A stretch of 5,493 nucleotides of DNA from Bdellovibrionales bacterium (GTDB lineage Bacteria; Bdellovibrionota; Bdellovibrionia; Bdellovibrionales; JAMPXM01), in NCBI GenBank assembly GCA_005792225.1, contig SXSP01000408.1, positions 1 to 5,493 on the forward strand. The letters are read 5' to 3'. This document shows positions 1 to 5,279 of the stretch, piece by piece. The notes below the pieces were generated by a model, which searched no databases, was not told the origin of the DNA, and was given only the letters and a program-made list of their open reading frames with translations. Each line of letters starts with the position of its first letter. Position 1 is the stretch's first letter. A program made the position numbers and the translations under genes.

Positions 1-2
1 AG

Positions 3-1589
3 AAACTCGCGTCGGCCCACCGCAATCTCTGCGTCGTCGGCGACGAAGATCAGTCGATCTACAGTTGGCGCGGGGCCGACATCAATAACATCTTGGATTT
101 CGAGAAGGACTTCAAAGACGCGAAGGTCGTGAAGCTCGAGCAGAACTACCGCTCCTCGCAGACGATCATCAACGCCGCGACTCACGTGATCCGCAACAAC
201 TCACAACGAAAAGACAAAACACTTTTTACGGAGAATCCCTCGGGCGATCCGATCATCGTCCGCGAGGAAGGAAACGAATACGATGAAGCTCGTTTCGTCG
301 TCGGCGAAATCGCAAGCCTCATGAACGCGGGCGAAATTTCGGCCCAAGATATCGCGATCTTCTACCGTACGAATGCGCAGTCACGCGTTCTTGAAGAACA
401 ATTCCGTGCCCGCAACATTCCCTACCGCATTGTCGGCGGCGTGAAGTTCTATGAGCGGATGGAAATCAAAGACATCCTCGCTTACATGAAACTCATCTTA
501 AATCCCTCGGATGACGTCGCCTTCAAACGCGTGATCAACGTTCCGGCACGCGGGATCGGAAAAACAACCGTTGACCGCGTCGAAGAATTCTCCGCCACGC
601 GTGATGTCTCGATGGTCGAGGGTTGCGCCCTCGCCGTCGATCATCGCGAATTCAACGCCGGGGTCACGCGAAAGATCCGCGACTTCCTGAATCTTCTCGA
701 AGACCTTCGCCAGAAAGCCGTGTCGTTGACCCTACCCGAACTCTACCACGCGATCCTCGACGGAACCGGCTACGTGCAACGGTTGAAAGAGGAAGACTCC
801 GCGGAAGCCGAAGCGCGCATCGAGAACTTGGAAGAATTAGACAACGCCATCACCAAGTTCGCCCAAGAACGTGGTGAGGAAGGTTCGCTCCAATCCTTCC
901 TTGAAGAGATGTCGCTCGTCTCCGATCAGGATAGCCTCGAGGATGCGGCCGAACGATCGGTGACGATGATGACTCTTCATATCTCAAAGGGCCTCGAATA
1001 CCCCGTGGTGTTCGTCGTGGGACTTGAGGAAAACTTATTCCCCAGCTCCCGTGCCGCGGAAGAAAACGGAGATCCCACGGCGATCGAAGAAGAACGTCGC
1101 CTCTGCTACGTCGGCATGACCCGCGCCGAAAAAAAGCTCTTTCTCACGTACGCGCGCACGCGCAAGGTTTGGGGCTCCGAGCAAATGAATCCGCCGAGCC
1201 GATTCCTCAAAGAACTTCCAAAGGAAGGCGTCGTTCACCAGACGAGCGTTCAGCGACCGAAGTTCGTTGACCGCATGAGGAGTCGTTTGGGAAGCGGTGG
1301 CGGTGGATTCGATGATTTCGACTCGGGCTGGAACTCCACACCTCGTAAACAACATCCGTTGATGGCTGATCCGATGCCGAGCTACGAGGATTTCGGCGAC
1401 GACTCGTTTGATTCCGACGAAGCCGGAGCGACTCTCAAAAAAGGAATGCGGGTGCGGCATCCCACTTACGGCGTGGGCTCGGTCTTTCAGACCGAGGGCT
1501 CCGGTCCCGACCTCAAAGTGAGCGTCGTCTTCGGAGATAATACGGTGAAGAAATTTGTGGCCAAGTATGCGAGGCTCGAACGCGTCTAG
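3..1589 (+). CDS. uvrD/pcrA: ATP-dependent DNA helicase, UvrD/PcrA/Rep family (SF1A), 5'-truncated by window edge
   Basis: This is the C-terminal ~528 residues of a 3'-5' superfamily 1A DNA helicase that acts in DNA repair and replication. The reading frame is open from base 3, so the start and the Walker A and DExx motifs lie upstream; the family usually has 650-750 residues. Visible motifs in order: motif III GDEDQSIYSWRGA (39-77); motif IV LEQNYRSS (135-158); the 2B-domain region with YRTNAQSR and VPARGIG; motif V TLHISKGLEYPVVF (about 969-1010); and motif VI EEERRLCYVGMTRAEKK (about 1086-1136). A Gly- and Asp-rich linker (about 1290-1425) leads to a C-terminal Tudor-like module beginning GMRVRHPTYGVGSV (1443-1484), which in PcrA/UvrD contacts RNA polymerase. 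That module argues for PcrA/UvrD over Rep; the choice between the two names is not settled. The stop codon TAG (1587-1589) overlaps the stop of the convergent aminomutase gene. Confidence 0.95.
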   Translation, partial: KLASAHRNLCVVGDEDQSIYSWRGADINNILDFEKDFKDAKVVKLEQNYRSSQTIINAATHVIRNNSQRKDKTLFTENPSGDPIIVREEGNEYDEARFVVGEIASLMNAGEISAQDIAIFYRTNAQSRVLEEQFRARNIPYRIVGGVKFYERMEIKDILAYMKLILNPSDDVAFKRVINVPARGIGKTTVDRVEEFSATRDVSMVEGCALAVDHREFNAGVTRKIRDFLNLLEDLRQKAVSLTLPELYHAILDGTGYVQRLKEEDSAEAEARIENLEELDNAITKFAQERGEEGSLQSFLEEMSLVSDQDSLEDAAERSVTMMTLHISKGLEYPVVFVVGLEENLFPSSRAAEENGDPTAIEEERRLCYVGMTRAEKKLFLTYARTRKVWGSEQMNPPSRFLKELPKEGVVHQTSVQRPKFVDRMRSRLGSGGGGFDDFDSGWNSTPRKQHPLMADPMPSYEDFGDDSFDSDEAGATLKKGMRVRHPTYGVGSVFQTEGSGPDLKVSVVFGDNTVKKFVAKYARLERV

Positions 1590-2773
1590 CGGGAGCGAGC
1601 ACCTTTGAGTGCGTCCCACTCCGCAAGGTAGAGTTCCGCATCGATGGGTTTCACGATGGTTTCCGGCGCCGGATCGATGTATTCGGCGCGAACTCCGTCC
1701 CATCCTTCGAAGACGCGGCGTCGGCCCTCATGCGAAACGAGAAAGTCAGGCACAAGACCCGCTTTGCCTCCCCCATCCGGAATGTCGACCGAGAGATTCG
1801 GCATCGCGAGACCCGAGAGTCGTCCCCAAAGCTCGCGCTGGATCTCGATGGAATCATCGATCGACGTGCGCAAGTGATCCGTTCCCTCGCTCGGGTCGCA
1901 CTGAAACATGTAGTAAGGTTTCGCGCGCAGATACAGAAGTCGACGCGAGAGCGCCTGAATGACCGCGGGATGGTTATTTACTCCGTTCAACAAGACGAGT
2001 TGATTGAAAACAGGAATCCCGTGATCCACAAGCCTCGTCACGGCATCCGCCGCCTCCCCTGTGAGTTCCCGCGGATGGTTGAAGTGAGTCATTAGATAAA
2101 CAGGATGATATCGCCGAATCATCTGTACGAGTTGATCCGTCACCCGCATCGGGCAGACAACCGGCATGCGGGTGCCGATACGGATAATTTCAACGTGATC
2201 GATTGATCGAAGATCCGATAGCACTCTCTCAAGAATCGAATCCGAGAGGGTGAGCGGATCACCGCCCGAAAGGATGACTTCTCGCAGTCCTTGGCGACTT
2301 TTGATGTAGCTGAGCGCTTGATCGTATTCGGAGCTGCGAACGAAAGCCTGATCGCCTCCGGTAAAATGCTTGCGCGTGCAGTATCGGCAATAAACCGAGC
2401 AAGTGTCGGTCACAAGGAACAACAACCGATCCGGATAACGGTGGATGATTCGCGGCGCCGGGTTGTTTTTCTTTTCACCCAGGGGATCAAGCATCTGCTG
2501 TGCGCCCGTGAAGAGCTCACGCGCTGAAGGCATCAAGATTTTTCGAATCGGATCGTGAGGCCCGCCGGCTAATGCTGCATAATAAGGAGTGGAGCGAATC
2601 TGAAAGAGTTCGCCCCCGCCGTGAAACCCTTCTTCTTCGTCAGCCGTGAGATCCAATACCTTCGCGAAATCCTCTCGCGTTCTTAAGGAATGACGGAGCT
2701 GCCAAGTCCAATTCAACCAATCTGCTTGAGTCACGCCGTGAGGAACCGGCGTGGCGGGAAAAACGAGTTTCAT
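1586..2773 (-). CDS. kamA: Lysine 2,3-aminomutase family radical SAM/PLP enzyme
   Basis: The product (395 residues) belongs to the KamA family, which uses a 4Fe-4S cluster, S-adenosylmethionine and pyridoxal phosphate to move an amino group from the alpha to the beta carbon. Numbering from the ATG at 2773, the cluster motif CSVYCRYC gives C125, C129 and C132, followed by R134. A GGDP motif is at 170-173, and the PLP lysine is K337 in DGGGKAG. D293 (QCDPSEG) and D330 (SVDIPDGGGK) sit where clostridial lysine 2,3-aminomutase has the two aspartates that hold the substrate side-chain amine. This favours free lysine as substrate over glutamate 2,3-aminomutase or the EF-P-modifying EpmB, but it is inference. 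No cysteine occurs after C292, so the C-terminal zinc-binding cysteines of the clostridial enzyme seem absent. ATG 2773 is preferred because GGTG, a partial Shine-Dalgarno, sits six bases upstream; a GTG at 2782 is inside that element. No operon partner lies downstream. Confidence 0.93.
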   Translation of the reverse strand: MKLVFPATPVPHGVTQADWLNWTWQLRHSLRTREDFAKVLDLTADEEEGFHGGGELFQIRSTPYYAALAGGPHDPIRKILMPSARELFTGAQQMLDPLGEKKNNPAPRIIHRYPDRLLFLVTDTCSVYCRYCTRKHFTGGDQAFVRSSEYDQALSYIKSRQGLREVILSGGDPLTLSDSILERVLSDLRSIDHVEIIRIGTRMPVVCPMRVTDQLVQMIRRYHPVYLMTHFNHPRELTGEAADAVTRLVDHGIPVFNQLVLLNGVNNHPAVIQALSRRLLYLRAKPYYMFQCDPSEGTDHLRTSIDDSIEIQRELWGRLSGLAMPNLSVDIPDGGGKAGLVPDFLVSHEGRRRVFEGWDGVRAEYIDPAPETIVKPIDAELYLAEWDALKGARSR

Positions 2774-2905
2774 GCTGAGCACCAGAAACCAAGGCTGGCC
2801 CGCGTTTTCAAGAAGTTTCTGTTGGATTGAGGGGCAAGCGCGCTCAGTTTGGTCATTTTGCCGGGTTTTCCCCGTTACTTACCTGACGTCTTCTAAGTGG
2901 TGGAG

Positions 2906-3061
2906 ATGACGTATGAATCAAACTCCAAGTGGGGACCCACGTCGGTCCCTTTAACACCCGTCGAACTTTCAGCCACAACGTTTTTGCGAGGTGAACCCAT
3001 GGATTTCGAGGACTTGCGTGACTTCACTTCACGGCGTGGCTTTTGGAATGAGATTCGATGA
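2906..3061 (+). CDS. Candidate 51-residue small protein upstream of the 599-residue protein gene
   Basis: An open frame runs from ATG 2906 to TGA 3059-3061. It begins MTYESNSKWGPTSVP and ends DFTSRRGFWNEIR; I do not recognise the sequence. An in-frame TAA at 2894-2896 closes it upstream. The GGTGGAG just before the ATG is too close for a good Shine-Dalgarno, so initiation is doubtful; GTG codons at 2897 and 2900 are alternatives. The stop overlaps an ATG at 3058 (ATGA) that is in frame with the downstream gene, an arrangement typical of translational coupling. There is no signal peptide or membrane segment. Third-position GC is about 27 of 51, lower than I expect for the neighbouring genes, which weakens the case. 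It may be a leader sequence instead. Confidence 0.3.
   Translation: MTYESNSKWGPTSVPLTPVELSATTFLRGEPMDFEDLRDFTSRRGFWNEIR
2913..2954 (+). CDS. Candidate 13-residue leader peptide (uORF)
   Basis: ATG 2913 follows GGAG (2902-2905) with a seven-base gap, a better ribosome spacing than the overlapping ATG at 2906. It encodes MNQTPSGDPRRSL and stops at TAA 2952-2954. A perfect inverted repeat (2932-2949) covers the last codons, so a ribosome translating it would melt the hairpin. The arrangement resembles a short regulatory leader, but the peptide has no run of one amino acid that would suggest classical attenuation. Chance is a realistic alternative, and it competes with the 51-codon frame in a different register. 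Confidence 0.2.
   Translation: MNQTPSGDPRRSL
2932..2949 (+). promoter_or_regulatory. Stem-loop in the leader of the 599-residue protein gene
   Basis: GGGACC (2932-2937) and GGTCCC (2944-2949) form a perfect 6-bp stem around the loop CACGTC; a G-T pair could extend it by one. It is followed by TTTAACA, too short a U-run for a convincing terminator. It could be an RNA structure in the leader, a protein-binding dyad or chance. Confidence 0.35.
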
Positions 3062-3085
3062 CGACGAACGGGCCCGTGTCCTGTG

Positions 3086-3091
3086 AGGAGG
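3086..3091 (+). promoter_or_regulatory. Strong Shine-Dalgarno that sets the start of the 599-residue protein
   Basis: AGGAGG lies five bases before ATG 3097. It is the reason for choosing 3097 over the in-frame ATG at 3058, which has no purine-rich element at proper distance. The residues added by the 3058 start would also bury the positively charged MKNRLSKEKALK end of the export-like segment behind 13 extra residues. Confidence 0.85.
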
Positions 3092-3096
3092 ATCGA

Positions 3097-4896
3097 ATGA
3101 AAAACAGACTCTCGAAGGAGAAAGCGCTAAAGGGGCTCTTACTTGTCGCTCTTGGCGTCAACGTCTCCTGGAATCATTTCGGAAGCTCTGTTTCGTCAGG
3201 CGATTGGGCGAGCGAGGTCGTGAGTTCACAACCGGCGGCTCCCACGACATCTTCCCCACTTTCGATGTCACCGAACGCGGTATCGGTCCAGCGACCCGAC
3301 CTAAAACAGCCTCCCGTTAAAGTCGTCGTGCGTGGTCAAAACGCTGGTAAAGCCCCCGCTCAGCCTCCGCCGAAACCCGCAGAACCGGCAAAGCCGGCTG
3401 AGCCCGCAAAACCTGCCGAAGTCGCAAAATCCAAAACTCTCACGGGCAAGATGATCGTCTGCAAGACAACTCTGCACATCGAGTATTCGGAAAAGCGAGA
3501 CGGTGGAAAGGTGCGCACCGAAATTTTCGTTAAAGAGCACATAGCTCCTCGCGATGCGGAAGATGGAATGGGTTCGTTCGCGCTCGAAGCCGAAGGTGAT
3601 CTCGAATCCAACGGAATCGTCCCGCAAGGCACACAGCTCTCGGAGTCGGAAATCACCGCAAAGAAGGGCCTGGATCTCTCAGTGAAAGAACAAGCGATGG
3701 AGAAACTCTCCGAAATCGGGCGTTGCGAAACGGCGCGCCCACCTGTCGCTTCGGGAGCGCGTGAACCCGTTCGCGGAGGCGGAAGCCAGCCCGAGCGCAT
3801 CGAACCCGAACGCAACGAACCCCGCGAACTCACACCCCAACAAAAGAAAGCCCTCGACGCTAAGATTGCGTCCTGCCAAATAGATGCGCAAACACACCGT
3901 CGCCTCTCGGGCGATGACAAGCTGACTTGCCAGATGGAACAACTCGAACGCCTCTCGGATGTCGATCCCGACGATCGCCGTTCGAAACAAAGAGCCGAAC
4001 GCAACCTCGATAAACTCGTCAAGAGCCAACTCGCTCCCGCACTCAAGGCCCGATTAATGAGCACGGATCCCGACAAAGTGGCCGCGGCCCAAGAGATGCT
4101 TGATGATCTCGTCGACCGCGTCGAAGAAGCCGGAACCACCATCGGCGCCGATAGCCAACTTGTCTCACGCCTCGTGAATAACTTGAAAGCAATCCGCCTC
4201 GGAGCTGAAACATATCAGCGCACACTGGAGTTTCAGGAAGACGCGAAACTCTTGGCTGAAGATCTTCGCTCTTCACGCTCGGAATACGGCGGAATTCAGC
4301 CCGAGATGTATCGCAAGCACTACGAACTCCAATCGCGCATGCATCAGGAACTCGGCGCCCTCTACAACCAGCTTCAGACCGCGAAATCGTATCAGATCAT
4401 CACGAATAGTGATTTCAGCTCATTCACTTCGCCCTACGTGGAATTGGATCGCACGATGCGCGGTATGCTCGGAACCGCGGGCCAGGCGAACTCGCAACTT
4501 CCCTACGGAGTCGCTCCGTTCGGTGGTCAACCCTACGGACAACAACCAAACGGCCAGCAACCATACGGTCAATCACCGTTCGGTCAACCTCAGTACGGAA
4601 ATTCTCCGCTCATGAATCGCCCGATGGCTCCTGGTTTTAATCAACCTGTGTATGGTCAGCCGCAACCCTACTCGCCGTCGCCGATGATGCAACCTCAACA
4701 ACCGTACTACGGCGGCGCTCCGATCATGCAGCAGCAACCTTACGGCGTGAGACCCGGCGTGTACCAGCAACCGTACAATCCCGCCCTTTACGGCGGAAAC
4801 CAAATGGGTCCGCGCTTTTATAACTCGACCCTGCCCCGTGCGAACGGCCTGAATTCGACATTCGGACCCGGCGCACTGAGCTCACCCATACGCTAA
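3097..4896 (+). CDS. Unrecognised exported or membrane-anchored protein with P/A/K/E linker, helical core and Q/P/Y/G-rich repeat tail
   Basis: I do not recognise this 599-residue protein. Counting from ATG 3097, a basic end (KNRLSKEKALK) is followed by a hydrophobic stretch at 11-25 (LKGLLLVALGVNVSW), consistent with a signal peptide or single membrane anchor; no clear AxA cleavage site is seen. A Ser/Thr/Pro-rich region leads to a PAEPAKPAE linker (about 90-111). A module at 118-212 is bounded by C122 and C210 and contains a probable beta strand pair (KTTLHIEYSEK, VRTEIFVKEHI). After an Arg/Glu/Pro linker (215-247) comes a charged, helix-rich part (248-458) with C260 and C278. Residues 468-567 are rich in Gln, Pro, Tyr and Gly with PYGQ-type repeats. 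The four cysteines could form two disulfides, which fits a periplasmic or surface location. It appears to be a single-gene unit: a strong Shine-Dalgarno in front and a terminator 45 bases after the stop. A matrix, adhesion or envelope-scaffold role is possible but unsupported. Confidence 0.85.
   Translation: MKNRLSKEKALKGLLLVALGVNVSWNHFGSSVSSGDWASEVVSSQPAAPTTSSPLSMSPNAVSVQRPDLKQPPVKVVVRGQNAGKAPAQPPPKPAEPAKPAEPAKPAEVAKSKTLTGKMIVCKTTLHIEYSEKRDGGKVRTEIFVKEHIAPRDAEDGMGSFALEAEGDLESNGIVPQGTQLSESEITAKKGLDLSVKEQAMEKLSEIGRCETARPPVASGAREPVRGGGSQPERIEPERNEPRELTPQQKKALDAKIASCQIDAQTHRRLSGDDKLTCQMEQLERLSDVDPDDRRSKQRAERNLDKLVKSQLAPALKARLMSTDPDKVAAAQEMLDDLVDRVEEAGTTIGADSQLVSRLVNNLKAIRLGAETYQRTLEFQEDAKLLAEDLRSSRSEYGGIQPEMYRKHYELQSRMHQELGALYNQLQTAKSYQIITNSDFSSFTSPYVELDRTMRGMLGTAGQANSQLPYGVAPFGGQPYGQQPNGQQPYGQSPFGQPQYGNSPLMNRPMAPGFNQPVYGQPQPYSPSPMMQPQQPYYGGAPIMQQQPYGVRPGVYQQPYNPALYGGNQMGPRFYNSTLPRANGLNSTFGPGALSSPIR
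3364..3429 (+). repeat. PAE/PAK tripeptide repeat region
   Basis: This stretch encodes PPPKPAEPAKPAEPAKPAEV then AK: alternating Pro-Ala-Glu and Pro-Ala-Lys units. Such segments are usually extended, charge-alternating spacers that let a domain reach across the periplasm from an inner-membrane anchor, as in TonB. The units use different synonymous codons, so the DNA repeat is imperfect while the peptide repeat is kept. Confidence 0.8.
4528..4602 (+). repeat. Five 15-bp units encoding Q-P-Y-G-Q-type pentapeptides
   Basis: Five consecutive 15-base units encode QPYGQ, QPNGQ, QPYGQ, SPFGQ and PQYGN. They lie in a wider Gln/Pro/Tyr/Gly-rich tail (about 4498-4797) with further scattered QPY and YGG copies. 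The tail is low-complexity and probably disordered. Similar compositions occur in surface, adhesive and phase-separating proteins, but composition alone does not assign a function. Confidence 0.85.
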
Positions 4897-4941
4897 ATAA
4901 ATCTTAGAGAGTCCCGACCCCCCAACCCCCCATTGATCCTC

Positions 4942-4967
4942 GCAGGCCAGGACGGCCTGCATTTTTC
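4942..4967 (+). terminator. Rho-independent terminator of the 599-residue protein gene
   Basis: GCAGGCC (4942-4948) and GGCCTGC (4954-4960) make a perfect 7-bp GC-rich stem with the five-base loop AGGAC, followed by ATTTTTC. It starts 45 bases after the TAA stop. The opposite strand has no T-run beyond the stem, so it acts in the plus direction only. Confidence 0.9.
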
Positions 4968-5164
4968 TAACTGGTCCCTTTGATTGTTGTTGATCGACGT
5001 AGCGCTAAGGAACTGGCCGTGTGCCAGCTCGCCGTCCGTTCAACCGTCGCTCACGATTCGAGCCGCCTACCGAAGGGTACCGCATGGGGGTTTTCCGGAT
5101 TGTCTGCATTTTGAGGAATAGAAATCAGGACCGGCGGGTTCAACAACACTCAAGTGGGCCACTT

Positions 5165-5195
5165 AAAAAAACCAGGGGGAATTGCTTCCCCCTGG
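5165..5195 (-). terminator. Rho-independent terminator of the minus-strand outer-membrane-type gene
   Basis: CCAGGGGGAA (5172-5181) and TTCCCCCTGG (5186-5195) form a perfect 10-bp stem with a four-base loop. On the minus strand the stem is directly followed by seven T (complement of A 5165-5171). It lies 84 bases beyond the stop codon at 5280-5282. On the plus strand no T-run follows, so it is directional and supports a real gene entering from the right edge. Confidence 0.9.
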
Positions 5196-5279
5196 GGCCC
5201 TGCTCCGCCATATGAAAATCAAGATGGTCAACCAGTTGCTTTCAAAGTTGCTCGTACAAGATGCTCAACTAAGATGCGA

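Larger units (their letters stand above)
2774..3096. other. Divergent intergenic region between kamA and the 599-residue protein gene
   Basis: These 323 bases separate two divergently transcribed genes and should contain both promoters. I found no convincing -35/-10 pair on either strand. The left part (2774-2900) holds only short self-complementary patches, such as AGCGCGCT near 2838 and CGGG/CCCG around a T-run near 2862-2876. The right part holds a candidate small ORF, a 13-codon candidate peptide, a hairpin and the strong ribosome binding site of the downstream gene, each listed separately. Confidence 0.6.
4897..5279. other. Intergenic region between two convergent genes, with facing terminators
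   Basis: This stretch of 383 bases holds a C-rich tract (4914-4930), the terminator of the leftward gene (4942-4967) and the minus-strand terminator of the rightward gene (5165-5195). Between the terminators (about 4968-5164) I see only short frames without convincing ribosome binding sites, one weak 5-bp stem (CTGGC 5013-5017 with GCCAG 5023-5027) and a near-palindrome AAGTGGGCCACTT (5152-5164). No tRNA, CRISPR or insertion-sequence end is apparent. Bases 5196-5279 are the probable 3' untranslated part of the minus-strand gene. Confidence 0.65.

Noticed and set aside
1035..1703. Minus-strand open frame of 222 codons spanning the helicase end and the aminomutase end
   Set aside because: It is antisense to conserved helicase motifs V-VI and overlaps the aminomutase C-terminus in another frame; both overlapping proteins are clearly recognisable.
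2774..2905. Possible kamA promoter on the minus strand with TTGAAA as -35
   Set aside because: The best partner at 17 bases is TTTCTG, a poor -10, and it would leave almost no room before the start codon.
3058..3096. ATG 3058 as the main start of the 599-residue protein
   Set aside because: No Shine-Dalgarno at suitable distance, whereas AGGAGG sits five bases before ATG 3097; kept only as a possible coupled alternative start.
3360..4142. Long minus-strand open frame (260 codons) opposite the 599-residue protein gene
   Set aside because: Its product is Ser/Arg-rich low-quality sequence that mirrors the codon bias of the plus-strand gene; it lacks domains, and the plus-strand frame has a strong Shine-Dalgarno and a terminator.
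4528..4602. Tandem 15-base units considered as a CRISPR array or integration repeat
   Set aside because: The units are contiguous without spacers, diverged, in frame and coding; they are peptide repeats.
5016..5120. Minus-strand frame of about 34 codons in the gap between the terminators (peptide beginning MQTIRKTPMRYP)
   Set aside because: No ribosome binding site, very Arg-rich composition and no recognised similarity; likely a chance frame.
5084..5215. Plus-strand small frame from ATG 5084, with an AAGGG element upstream
   Set aside because: It runs straight through the near-palindrome, the A-run and the minus-strand terminator, and its peptide (rich in Arg, Asn, Gln) shows no protein-like pattern.
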